Shown here: piece after piece, positions 8,801-13,955 of the stretch
Layout of the letters: each line of letters starts with the position of its first letter
Numbering within the stretch: position 1 is the first letter of the stretch
NCBI RefSeq assembly: GCF_002432125.1
Contig: NZ_DJFS01000064.1
Coordinates: forward strand, 28,230 to 43,967
Length of the DNA stretch: 15,738 bases
Origin: Brevundimonas sp. UBA5866
GTDB lineage: Bacteria > Pseudomonadota > Alphaproteobacteria > Caulobacterales > Caulobacteraceae
Reading direction: 5' to 3'
Position numbers and translations under genes: made by a program
Notes under the pieces: model-generated
What the model was told of the DNA's origin: nothing
The model's database searches: none
What the model saw: only the letters and a program-made list of their open reading frames with translations

Positions 8801-11107
8801 GAGGACATCATACTGACCCGGCAGGGTGCCGCGCGGAAGAACGCAGGTCAGCGGATTGGTACCCGAGCAGTTGAAGATGCCGACGTTATCGAACGATACC
8901 AGCTCGTAACCCACACCCGGGTTGTCGATCAGGGTCACAGCGTCGCTGGTTTGCGAATACTGGACCGAGACGCGCAGCTCGAACTGAACCTCGTCACCGA
9001 CCTTGACCGAAGCCGGACGGTTTACAGCAGCCTTGCGGTAGACAACGGCAGAGGGACGAAGCGGCGTATCGGTCGTGCACACGCCCGAGCAGCTGGGGTT
9101 GTCACCACCGGTGCCGACCACGGCGTTGCGGAGATTGCCCGTCGCCTGGGTATTCACACGCGCCGTATAGGTCAGTGCATAGTTGCCCGGAACCGTACCG
9201 GCCGGCAGGGTGCAGACCAGCGGGTTGGTGGCATTACAGGTGAAGGCACCCGCATTTGTCACCGCTACGAAGTCCAGGCCCGCGCCCAGCGTATCGGTGA
9301 GACGGACGATATCCGTCGTCTGAGACTTCGTGACAGCAACGTTCAGCGTATAGGTCAGGACGTCTCCGACCGCGGCCTGAGCCGGGCCGCTTACCGTCTT
9401 CGAATAGCCGACTTCCGGATCCTGGATCGGGGTGATGGTTTCGCAGCTGCCGACGCAGGTCGGATTATCACCGCCCCCGCCAACAACGACGTTACGCACA
9501 TCACCGCTTGCCTCGCTGTTCACACGTGCGGTGTAGGTGAGGCGATAGGTGCCCGGCACGGTTTGGGCCGGAAGGACGCACACCAGCGGATTGGCGGCAT
9601 TACAGGTGAAAATGCCCGCATCCGTAACCGCCACGAAGTCCAGACCGGTGCCCAGCGTATCGGTCAGGGTCAGGTCGGCGGTCGTACGTGAGTTGGAAAC
9701 ACGAGCCGTCAGCGTATAGGTCAGAATATCGCCGACCTCACGCTGAGTGGCCGGTGCATTCACCGACTTCGAATAGTTTACAGCCGGAGCCAGCACGGTC
9801 GTTTCCGTCGTACAGGCACCCACGCAGAGGGGGTTGTCACCACCGGTACCGACCACCGCATTACGCACCTGTCCGCTAGCCGAGGGGTTGACGCTCGCCT
9901 CATAGGTCAGGGTGTACTCACCCGGAACCGTACCGGCCGGCAGCGTACACTCCAGCGGATTGGCGGCATTACAGGTGAACACACCTGCATCCGTGACCTG
10001 CGAGAAGGTCAGGCCCGGGCCCATCGTATCGGTCAGGGTCACAACGGCGGTGGTTCGCGAGTTCTCGACCACAACACGCAGAGTGTAGGACAGAGTGTCG
10101 CCAACAGACGCCGCCGGCGAGTTGCCGTTGACACGCTTGTTGTAGGTGACGCGCGGAGCCCGGACGTCATTCTCGGTTTGGCAGATGCCCGAGCAGCTGG
10201 TGTTCGAACCCGTGCTGACAACATTGTTGCGGACCTTGCCGGTCGCTTCAGGGGTCACACGGGCCTGGTAGGTCAGGCTGTAGGTACCCGGCACCGTTCC
10301 GCTCGGCAGGGTACACGTAAGGGGATTGCCCGTTCCGCAGTTGAAGATGCCCGGGTTGGTCACCGACACAAACGCCAGACCCGGCCCCATGGTATCGGTC
10401 AGGGGCACAGCCACAATCGTCTGTGAGTTAATGACTTCAGCGGTCAGGGTATAGGTGATCAGGTCACCGACCGAGACAGCACCCGAAGGCGAGGCCGTCT
10501 TGCTGTACCTTACAGCGGGGTCCGCGACCCTGGTGGTCGTGCGGCAACCGTCAGCGGTGACACAGGTCGGGTTATCTCCACCGGTACCGACCACCGTATT
10601 GGTTACGGTACCAACAGCCGAAGGCAGAACAAGCGCCGTATAGGTCAGGGTATAGGTTCCGATTGCCCTTCCCGCCGGCAGCACGCAGATCAACGGCGAA
10701 GTGCCGGAGCAGTTGAACTGTCCGGCAGACGTGACCTGCAAATCTCCAAGGCCAGGCCCTAGCGTATCTGTCAGTGTGAGCGCATTCAGCGTTGCCGCCT
10801 GCGTCACGTTCACACTCACTGTGAATGTGACGCGCTCGCCGACCCTTACGGGTGTGAGCGGCGCTGCCGTCTTCCCGAAAGTGACTCTTGGCAAGGGCGT
10901 AACATTCGCTGTCGCCGTAGAGCTGTTGTTCCCGGGGGTGGGATCAATCAGCGCAGGATGCAGCGTCACAGTCGCTCTGTTGTTGACACTGGTTTGCGCG
11001 TGCGCAGGCGCTCCTCCGAGGAGGAACACGTTCAGTACAATAGCAAAGGCTACTATACAGTATAGCTTTATACGGTTAATCATGGCGTCATTCGGAACCC
11101 TGAACAT
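5864..11107 (-). CDS. Giant DUF11-repeat protein with SdrD_B-like module and two OmpA-like domains
   Basis: This is the first gene of the operon (1747 aa). The signal peptide has a hydrophobic core at about 17-32 and cleavage near APAHAQ (33-38). I prefer the ATG at 11107, which has GGGGAC 3 bp upstream; an in-frame ATG at 11083 is possible. Residues 72-1175 are nine DUF11-type repeats of 121-125 residues, each with LTDT(L/M)G-type and LPAGTVPG-type motifs and two cysteine pairs. Residues 1176-1300 are an ordinary DUF11 domain. GTVFDDRDGDGWQD (1313-1326) and GIPGVRIGTVEGL...TDQFGRF (1467-1489) look like the two halves of an SdrD_B-type Ca-binding domain with about 140 residues inserted. Two OmpA-like domains follow (about 1561-1622 and 1652-1735). 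In the second, D1695 and R1710 match the spacing of E. coli OmpA D271 and R286, which bind diaminopimelate in peptidoglycan. It is likely a cell-wall-anchored stalk or fibre working with the barrel 6 bp downstream. Family assignment is strong, function inferred. Confidence 0.85.
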   Translation of the reverse strand: MFRVPNDAMINRIKLYCIVAFAIVLNVFLLGGAPAHAQTSVNNRATVTLHPALIDPTPGNNSSTATANVTPLPRVTFGKTAAPLTPVRVGERVTFTVSVNVTQAATLNALTLTDTLGPGLGDLQVTSAGQFNCSGTSPLICVLPAGRAIGTYTLTYTALVLPSAVGTVTNTVVGTGGDNPTCVTADGCRTTTRVADPAVRYSKTASPSGAVSVGDLITYTLTAEVINSQTIVAVPLTDTMGPGLAFVSVTNPGIFNCGTGNPLTCTLPSGTVPGTYSLTYQARVTPEATGKVRNNVVSTGSNTSCSGICQTENDVRAPRVTYNKRVNGNSPAASVGDTLSYTLRVVVENSRTTAVVTLTDTMGPGLTFSQVTDAGVFTCNAANPLECTLPAGTVPGEYTLTYEASVNPSASGQVRNAVVGTGGDNPLCVGACTTETTVLAPAVNYSKSVNAPATQREVGDILTYTLTARVSNSRTTADLTLTDTLGTGLDFVAVTDAGIFTCNAANPLVCVLPAQTVPGTYRLTYTARVNSEASGDVRNVVVGGGGDNPTCVGSCETITPIQDPEVGYSKTVSGPAQAAVGDVLTYTLNVAVTKSQTTDIVRLTDTLGAGLDFVAVTNAGAFTCNATNPLVCTLPAGTVPGNYALTYTARVNTQATGNLRNAVVGTGGDNPSCSGVCTTDTPLRPSAVVYRKAAVNRPASVKVGDEVQFELRVSVQYSQTSDAVTLIDNPGVGYELVSFDNVGIFNCSGTNPLTCVLPRGTLPGQYDVLYTLRVTPEAVGRVTNAVVGSGGDNPTCTGICTIEIPLSDPSVTYTKSANTAGPVKVGDTITYTLTAEVTNSQLTQVFTLTDTLGTGLDFGAVTSAGAFTCNATNPLVCTLPAGTVPGTYALSYTATVNAQATANVRNAVVGTGENPVCTVNCDVVVPVLDPRIALNKTIDLAANAVARVGDVLTYTVTATVTNSQLTQVFTLTDTLGAGLDFGSVVNAGAFTCNAANPLVCTLPANTPPGQYAVVYTAVVNATAANTVKNAVVGTGGDEIVCEGSCEVITPIVDPTIKLVKTSNPPAGTEVKVGQTIDYTVTATVEGAALSAPLTLIDTPSQGLTITSTPNGCTMNGRELSCVLPAGTTVGSYSFTYQAVVGADADGRVRNQIRGETPAGNKPECVTCEVEHKVEDPLIRLTKVAGVKTVKVGDLVRYTLTIENLSGPNLVNATVIDTPAAGFTYVEGSLVVADADNFGSVTGTGPIRIGGIDVASGERATVSYLMRVGAGVRQGTHINTAIVTDKDGKDISNPATAEVSMDGDPVFDDSLIFGTVFDDRDGDGWQDAASMSGIKVQGGFAPEVYVAGSTTMDRGAGPAPVADASSPMLHGIQIGDLAGRQSEATAPATVVIRQRLTAPTFTDDFVLTNRQGVTVRMDAAGNTSVEKSGDAARGLNGADPQVERRMTRDGDGYVVDYIIRNMGIDERGIPGVRIGTVEGLIIETDQFGRFHLTDIQGGDTGRGRNFIMKVDPASLPHGAEFTTENPLVRRITPGVPVRFDWGVRFPSAVIPGGRQLIELELGQVAFAPGAANVAPEHEGLLDQMAERVREYRGGEIVIVANGESEGLALARAQGVKAALEAKLAPSERTNLTVAVRTEVRAPNLVSLSGERVRLGTVLFDTDKADIRPEHKGLLDTIADQLKGNLHREVTIVGGADVRGASAYNAELGMRRAQAVSRALSERLPANTNVRVTVEDVGLPASSGPAAGR
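7583..10894 (-). repeat. Nine tandem repeats of about 366-369 bp inside the giant envelope gene
   Basis: The repeats encode residues 72-1175 of the OmpA-like giant protein. The recurring block that encodes the NPLxCxLP motif is found near 8121, 8490, 8856, 9225, 9591, 9960 and 10326, a spacing of 366 or 369 bp (122-123 codons). Unit boundaries in protein terms are about 72, 197, 318, 441, 564, 686, 809, 930 and 1054. Units 7 and 8 are the most alike at DNA level: around 8185-8240 and 8550-8605 they share long identical blocks, including one encoding NSQLTQVFTLTDTLG. This points to recent duplication or gene conversion. Unit 1 (first, N-terminal) and unit 9 are the most diverged, as often seen at the ends of a repeat array. 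Confidence 0.9.
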
Positions 11108-11150
11108 CAGGTCCCCAAACGCGAATCCTCGACAAAGGTCGATGGGTGAA

Positions 11151-11180
11151 ACTATATCAGATTGAAAAAATCAGCACCAA
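11151..11180 (-). promoter_or_regulatory. Candidate extended -10 promoter of the envelope operon
   Basis: On the minus strand TGATATAGT (11159-11151) combines the TG-n extension with TATAGT, five of six matches to TATAAT. An 18-bp spacer separates it from TTGGTG (11180-11175), a weak -35. Transcription would start near 11144, giving a leader of about 37 nt before the ATG at 11107. A small hairpin (TCGAC, loop CTTT, GTCGA; 11142-11129) would sit at the very 5' end. The match is by eye only. Confidence 0.35.
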
Positions 11181-11301
11181 ATATTGGCAAAACGAAAACC
11201 AATACTTATGGTCAAGCTTTTTGATTTCCTCAACAAATATAAGGGGAGTTCCGTAATTGAGGCCTAGACAGGACCCTTTTACGACCTCGCAAAATGCAAT
11301 A

Positions 11302-11312
11302 TGTCACTGACA
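11302..11312. promoter_or_regulatory. Small palindrome TGTCA-C-TGACA
   Basis: A perfect 5-bp-arm palindrome around a central C lies about 195 bp upstream of the operon start, next to the larger inverted repeat at 11319-11346. It could be a regulator half-site pair, but a palindrome this short may be chance. Confidence 0.25.
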
Positions 11313-11318
11313 ACATTT

Positions 11319-11346
11319 TACAGTTATTACGCCAAAGTTAACTGTA
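11319..11346. promoter_or_regulatory. Operator-like inverted repeat TACAGTTA-N12-TAACTGTA
   Basis: Two perfect 8-bp arms are separated by 12 bp, so arm centres lie 20 bp apart, about two helical turns. That is the geometry of a dimeric DNA-binding protein on one DNA face. The site lies about 210 bp upstream of the giant envelope gene and about 140 bp upstream of its candidate -35, so an activator or a looping regulator would fit better than a simple blocking repressor. No regulator gene is in the window. Confidence 0.4.
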
Positions 11347-11414
11347 TTTTTCCCGGTACTCCTAATTTCTAGGCGATAGCTTTCTAGTTTTCGCAGGTTT
11401 GCAAGTTAACAAAT

Positions 11415-11442
11415 TTCTCCGAAATACCGCTTTTGCGGAGAA
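11415..11442. repeat. Inverted repeat TTCTCCG / CGGAGAA with competing inner hairpin
   Basis: Seven-bp arms at 11415-11421 and 11436-11442 enclose 14 nt. A shorter hairpin CCGC-TTTT-GCGG (11427-11438) shares bases with it, so only one could form at a time. No T-run follows on either strand, so this is not a standard terminator. Its role is unknown. Confidence 0.35.
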
Positions 11443-11487
11443 GTTATGCTATCTCTTTCGACCCTAATACCATGCGAGTACAGGATC

Positions 11488-11525
11488 AGTATTATATGCT
11501 GAAGCTTGAGTATTATTAAGTATTG
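11488..11525 (+). repeat. Three phased copies of AGTATT(A/G)
   Basis: AGTATTA at 11488 and 11509 and AGTATTG at 11519 are spaced 21 and 10 bp apart, i.e. about two turns and one turn of the helix. A reverse copy, CTAATAC, lies at 11464-11470. Phased direct repeats of this kind can be sites for cooperatively binding response regulators. In AT-rich DNA the copies could also be chance. Confidence 0.25.
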
Positions 11526-11550
11526 AAATTCAGGCGCAATTGGAGATTTG

Positions 11551-11566
11551 GCGGCGTTTTCGCCGC
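11551..11566. repeat. GC-rich hairpin GCGGCG-TTTT-CGCCGC
   Basis: This is a perfect 6-bp stem with a 4-nt loop at the border between the AT-rich region and the DNA leading to the tRNA. No T-run follows on either strand. It might help end or stabilise transcripts reading out of the tRNA gene; there is no direct support for that. Confidence 0.3.
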
Positions 11567-11759
11567 ACCTGGACGCCCTACCGGACACTAACTCCGCAAG
11601 TGGAGAAACGCTCCCGACGAAATGGTCGTACGGGCGTATCCCGGGTCAGAACGCCCTGCCTTCCGGTTCAGAAGGCGCACAAGAGCAGCAGGCCGCGCAA
11701 CCCGACGAACGGTCCCGAGGACGGTTTTTTCGTAGCGATTTGAATATGTTGGGAAAAAC

Positions 11760-11836
11760 TGGCGCACCCGACAGGATTCGAACCTGTGGCCTTTGCCTTC
11801 GGAGGGCAACGCTCTATCCAGCTGAGCTACGGGTGC
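11760..11836 (-). tRNA. tRNA-Arg (anticodon CCG)
   Basis: The 77-nt cloverleaf is complete. The acceptor stem is GCACCCG/CGGGTGC, the D-arm is GCTC/GAGC, the anticodon stem is TTGCC/GGCAA, and the loop CTCCGAA gives anticodon CCG (reads CGG). The T-arm is ACAGG-TTCGAAT-CCTGT, the discriminator is G and the 3' CCA is encoded (11762-11760). A T5 run begins 2 nt after the CCA. The open frames crossing this gene on both strands are the well-known false proteins produced by translating tRNA genes. The 3' end faces the envelope operon. Confidence 0.97.
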
Positions 11837-11865
11837 GGCTTCGGCGCGAGGCCGGAAAGGCGGGT

Positions 11866-11892
11866 GTTACAGCAAGGCGGTGACGGCCTCAA
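11866..11892 (-). promoter_or_regulatory. Candidate housekeeping promoter of tRNA-Arg
   Basis: On the minus strand TTGAGGC (11892-11886) and GCTGTAAC (11873-11866) are separated by 12 bp. Each has one mismatch to the Caulobacter pattern TTGaCgS-N10-14-GCTANAWC. Transcription would begin near 11859, about 22 nt before the mature tRNA 5' end. The -35 overlaps the left arm of the inverted repeat at 11878-11916. Confidence 0.45.
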
Positions 11893-11916
11893 CCCTGATC
11901 GTGCGCGCCGTCACCG
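11878..11916. terminator. Long inverted repeat after the SDR gene, possible terminator
   Basis: Perfect 10-bp arms CGGTGACGGC (11878-11887) and GCCGTCACCG (11907-11916) surround a 19-nt loop, starting 18 bp beyond the SDR stop codon. The position fits the end of the phhB-SDR transcript. On the minus strand only CCTTGCTGT follows, not a clear U-run, so it may be a weak or Rho-assisted terminator or a 3' stabilising stem. Confidence 0.45.
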
Positions 11917-11934
11917 AAGCTGTACATAAGCGCC

Positions 11935-12723
11935 CTATTGAGCGGTCATGCCGCCGTCGATCTTGAACTCCGAGCCGGTCACGAAACGGCTTTCGTCAGA
12001 GGCAAGATAGAGCACGCAATAGGCCACATCATCCGGCTCCCCTATGCGTTTCAGAGGTATGCCGCGCGCCAGTTTTTCGTGGGCCACCTCTACAGAGCCG
12101 CCGGACATGGCGATGAAAGGATCGAGGATGGGCGTCTTGATAAAGACCGGATGGACCGAATTCGCCCGCACGGTACCGCCAGCCTTGGCGCATTCCAGCG
12201 CCACGGTTTTGGTATAGAGCCAGACCGCAGCCTTGGTGGCGTTATAGGCCCCCATTCCAGGTGCCGCCGCCAGACCGGCAATAGAGGATATGTTGATGAT
12301 GCTGGCGGCCGGAGCCGCTTTAAGATGCGGCATGGCATGCTTGCAGCCCAGCATGACGGACTCGATATTCACCGCCTGGACCCGGCGCCAGTTTTCCAGC
12401 GTATCCTGTTCGGCAAAGACCAGATTGCCGCCGATGCCGGCATTGTTCACCAGCACCGACAGCCCGCCAAGGTCCGAGGCCGCCTGCGCGACCACAGTCA
12501 CCCAGTCCTCTTCCGATGTGACATCGTGGCGATAGGCATAGGCGCAGCCCGGTCGGGCGGCGTTCAGCGCATCCGCCAGCGCCTGTACGCCTTCAAGATC
12601 AAGGTCGGTCAGAGCGACCTTTGCCCCCTCCTCGACAAGACGGCGGGCCATAGCCTGCCCCAGTCCGCCTGCCGCACCCGTGATGAGGGCCGCCTTCCCC
12701 TCTACGCGGCCCTGACGGTTCAT
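11935..12723 (-). CDS. SDR-family NAD(P)-dependent oxidoreductase
   Basis: This classical short-chain dehydrogenase (262 aa) is a soluble cytoplasmic enzyme. The nucleotide motif TGAAGGLG lies at 15-22, NNAG at 93-96 and the catalytic tetrad at N119-S147-Y160-K164 (YNATK). Asp40 at the end of strand beta-2 (VALTDLD) favours NAD(H) over NADP(H). The C-terminal ASDESRFVTGSEFKIDGG is typical of the family. The overall pattern (NSVHP, TPIL) resembles cyclopentanol and hydroxysteroid dehydrogenase-like members, but the substrate cannot be read from sequence. The ATG at 12723 overlaps the phhB stop as ATGA and has GAGGGGCAGGTGA just upstream; an open frame extending further upstream belongs to phhB's region in another frame. 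Coupling to phhB makes a pterin-related reductase role possible, though this is unproven. Confidence 0.9.
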   Translation of the reverse strand: MNRQGRVEGKAALITGAAGGLGQAMARRLVEEGAKVALTDLDLEGVQALADALNAARPGCAYAYRHDVTSEEDWVTVVAQAASDLGGLSVLVNNAGIGGNLVFAEQDTLENWRRVQAVNIESVMLGCKHAMPHLKAAPAASIINISSIAGLAAAPGMGAYNATKAAVWLYTKTVALECAKAGGTVRANSVHPVFIKTPILDPFIAMSGGSVEVAHEKLARGIPLKRIGEPDDVAYCVLYLASDESRFVTGSEFKIDGGMTAQ

Positions 12724-13025
12724 TTCACCTGCCCCTCGGCAATGCTGTCGATAAAGCGCGCCAGATCGATGTCGCGTTGGGTCACGCCGCCCGCATCGTG
12801 GGTGGTCAGGACGATTTCCACGCGGTTCCAGACATTGGACCATTCGGGATGGTGCTGTACCGCTTCGGCCTGAATGGCCACGCGGCTCATAAAACCGAAG
12901 GCTGCGTTAAAATCGGCAAACTCCAGCACCCGGCGTATGGCCGGACGGGAATCGTCGGCCTTGTGCCAGGCGGGTAGTTGCGCCAGCACGGCTTCAAGCG
13001 CGATCTGTTGCGGAGTCTGCACCAT
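12720..13025 (-). CDS. phhB: Pterin-4a-carbinolamine dehydratase
   Basis: This 101-residue PCD/DCoH-family protein dehydrates 4a-hydroxytetrahydrobiopterin to quinonoid dihydropterin, recycling the cofactor of aromatic amino acid hydroxylases. The family signature is intact: EAVQHHPEW (55-62) followed by NVWNRVEIVLTTHDAGGVT, with the three active-site histidines at H58, H59 and H76. Length matches the family. The ATG at 13025 has AGAGAAG 5 nt upstream; a 406-codon open frame continuing further upstream only runs antisense to ubiE. Upstream, TTGTCGG (13086-13080) could be a -35 but no good -10 follows. No phenylalanine hydroxylase gene is in the window. Alphaproteobacteria often carry this family away from phhA, so its physiological partner is uncertain. 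Confidence 0.93.
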   Translation of the reverse strand: MVQTPQQIALEAVLAQLPAWHKADDSRPAIRRVLEFADFNAAFGFMSRVAIQAEAVQHHPEWSNVWNRVEIVLTTHDAGGVTQRDIDLARFIDSIAEGQVK

Positions 13026-13119
13026 GAAACTTCTCTTCCCTATATGATTTTCCCAAGGCGTAACCCGCCCTACCCACAGCCGACAAGTCGCAGCCTGTCG
13101 CATTCTCGCCGATGGACGG

Positions 13120-13148
13120 ATGACGCGGCGCAATACAGGCGCTAAACC
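13120..13148 (+). promoter_or_regulatory. Candidate sigma-73-type promoter of ubiE, near-leaderless
   Basis: ATGACGC (13120-13126) and GCTAAACC (13141-13148) are 14 bp apart. Each has one mismatch to the Caulobacter housekeeping pattern TTGaCgS-N10-14-GCTANAWC. A start 6-7 nt beyond the -10 would fall at about 13154-13155, on the A of the ubiE ATG, so the transcript would have almost no leader. This agrees with the lack of a Shine-Dalgarno before ubiE. Confidence 0.5.
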
Positions 13149-13154
13149 TTGCGA

Positions 13155-13955
13155 ATGACCTCCTCCGACGCGTCCTCCGCCAACCCTTCCGACAAGCTGT
13201 CGGGCAAGACCTCGTCCTTCGGTTTCCGCGATGTAGATGCGCGGGAAAAGGTGAAGATGGTGCGTGGTGTCTTTGACTCCGTCGCCTCCAACTATGATCT
13301 GATGAACGATCTGATGAGCGGCGGCGTGCACCGCATCTGGAAGGATGCCGCAGCGGCCAAGCTCAACGCCCGCCCCGGCGAGGTTATCCTCGATGTGGCT
13401 GGCGGTACCGGCGACATGGCCCGCCGCTATTCCAAGATGGCCCGCTCGGCACAGGAGCGTCGCGGCGGCAAGGACGCCCAGGTCATCGTGCTGGACTACA
13501 ACGCCGAGATGATCCTTGCGGGCGTGCACAAGGGCGGCGAGCCGGAAATGGTCTGGACCGTCGGCGACGCCATGAGCCTGCCGCTGCCGGACGCCTCGGT
13601 CGATGCCTATTCCATCAGCTTTGGCATCCGCAACGTGGCCGATATCCCCGTCGCCCTGAAGGAAGCCCGCCGTGTGCTGAAGCCCGGCGGCCGTTTCATG
13701 TGTCTGGAATTCTCGCGCCCGACCACGGCCGTGATGCGCAAGGCCTATGACGCCTGGTCGTTCAACGCCATTCCGCGCATCGGCCAGCTGATCGCCAAGG
13801 ACCGCGACAGCTACCAATATCTGGTGGAATCGATCCGCCGCTTCCCCGACCAGAACACCTTCAAGGCCATGATCGAGGACGCCGGCTTCAGCCGGGTGAG
13901 CGTGACCAATCTGACCGGCGGCGTGGCCGCCATTCACCACGGGTGGGCGATCTGA
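13155..13955 (+). CDS. ubiE: Ubiquinone/menaquinone C-methyltransferase UbiE
   Basis: This SAM-dependent C-methyltransferase (266 aa) methylates the quinone ring (2-polyprenyl-6-methoxy-1,4-benzoquinol to the 5-methyl product) in ubiquinone synthesis. Both family signatures are intact: YDLMNDLMSGGVHRIW (47-62) and RVLKPGGRFMCLEFS (172-186). SAM motif I is ILDVAGGTGDMA (78-89), and the acidic residue after strand beta-2 is in VLDYN. The N-terminal 22 residues are Ser-rich and look disordered. The ATG at 13155 is preferred; a TTG two codons earlier lies too close to the -10. Its 3' end overlaps ubiB by 13 bp, so the two are surely co-transcribed. It diverges from phhB with about 130 bp between them. 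Confidence 0.97.
   Translation: MTSSDASSANPSDKLSGKTSSFGFRDVDAREKVKMVRGVFDSVASNYDLMNDLMSGGVHRIWKDAAAAKLNARPGEVILDVAGGTGDMARRYSKMARSAQERRGGKDAQVIVLDYNAEMILAGVHKGGEPEMVWTVGDAMSLPLPDASVDAYSISFGIRNVADIPVALKEARRVLKPGGRFMCLEFSRPTTAVMRKAYDAWSFNAIPRIGQLIAKDRDSYQYLVESIRRFPDQNTFKAMIEDAGFSRVSVTNLTGGVAAIHHGWAI

Larger units (their letters stand above)
11108..11759. other. AT-rich gene-free region between the envelope operon and tRNA-Arg
   Basis: I find no believable gene here. Base composition drops sharply: 11161-11220 has 19 G/C of 60 and 11341-11400 has 24 of 60, against clearly GC-rich coding sequence on both sides. Small open frames at 11406-11588 and across 11540-11883 lack ribosome sites or recognisable content, and those at the right edge simply read through the tRNA. 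The region contains several inverted and direct repeats listed separately. It reads as a long regulatory region for the operon that starts at 11107. An unannotated small RNA cannot be ruled out. Confidence 0.7.

Noticed and set aside
3926..9691. A 1921-codon open frame on the plus strand
   Set aside because: It runs antisense across parts of two clear envelope genes and follows their repeat period. It has no Shine-Dalgarno, domain or signal peptide, and is rich in Arg, His and Asp as expected from reading GC-rich codons backwards.
7583..10894. The regular repeats as a CRISPR array or non-coding satellite
   Set aside because: The period of 366-369 bp is a multiple of three and the units encode aligned protein domains in one open frame.
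11108..11550. Full CtrA sites (TTAA-N7-TTAA) upstream of the operon
   Set aside because: Several TTAA half-sites occur in the AT-rich DNA but none has a correctly spaced partner.
11406..11588. 60-codon minus-strand open frame in the AT-rich region
   Set aside because: It has no ribosome site, no family features and odd composition; it overlaps hairpins and is most likely chance.
11710..11730. Plus-strand terminator-like hairpin followed by T6
   Set aside because: The stem is only 4 bp before a mismatch and no plus-strand gene lies upstream for it to end.
11548..11883. Open frames on both strands across the tRNA (e.g. peptide containing DRIRTCGLCLRRATLYP)
   Set aside because: This is the familiar artefact of translating tRNA genes; the sequence is explained by tRNA-Arg.
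12723..13940. Long minus-strand open frame extending upstream of phhB through ubiE
   Set aside because: Only the last 101 codons are a real protein. The rest is antisense to ubiE, which has intact family signatures.
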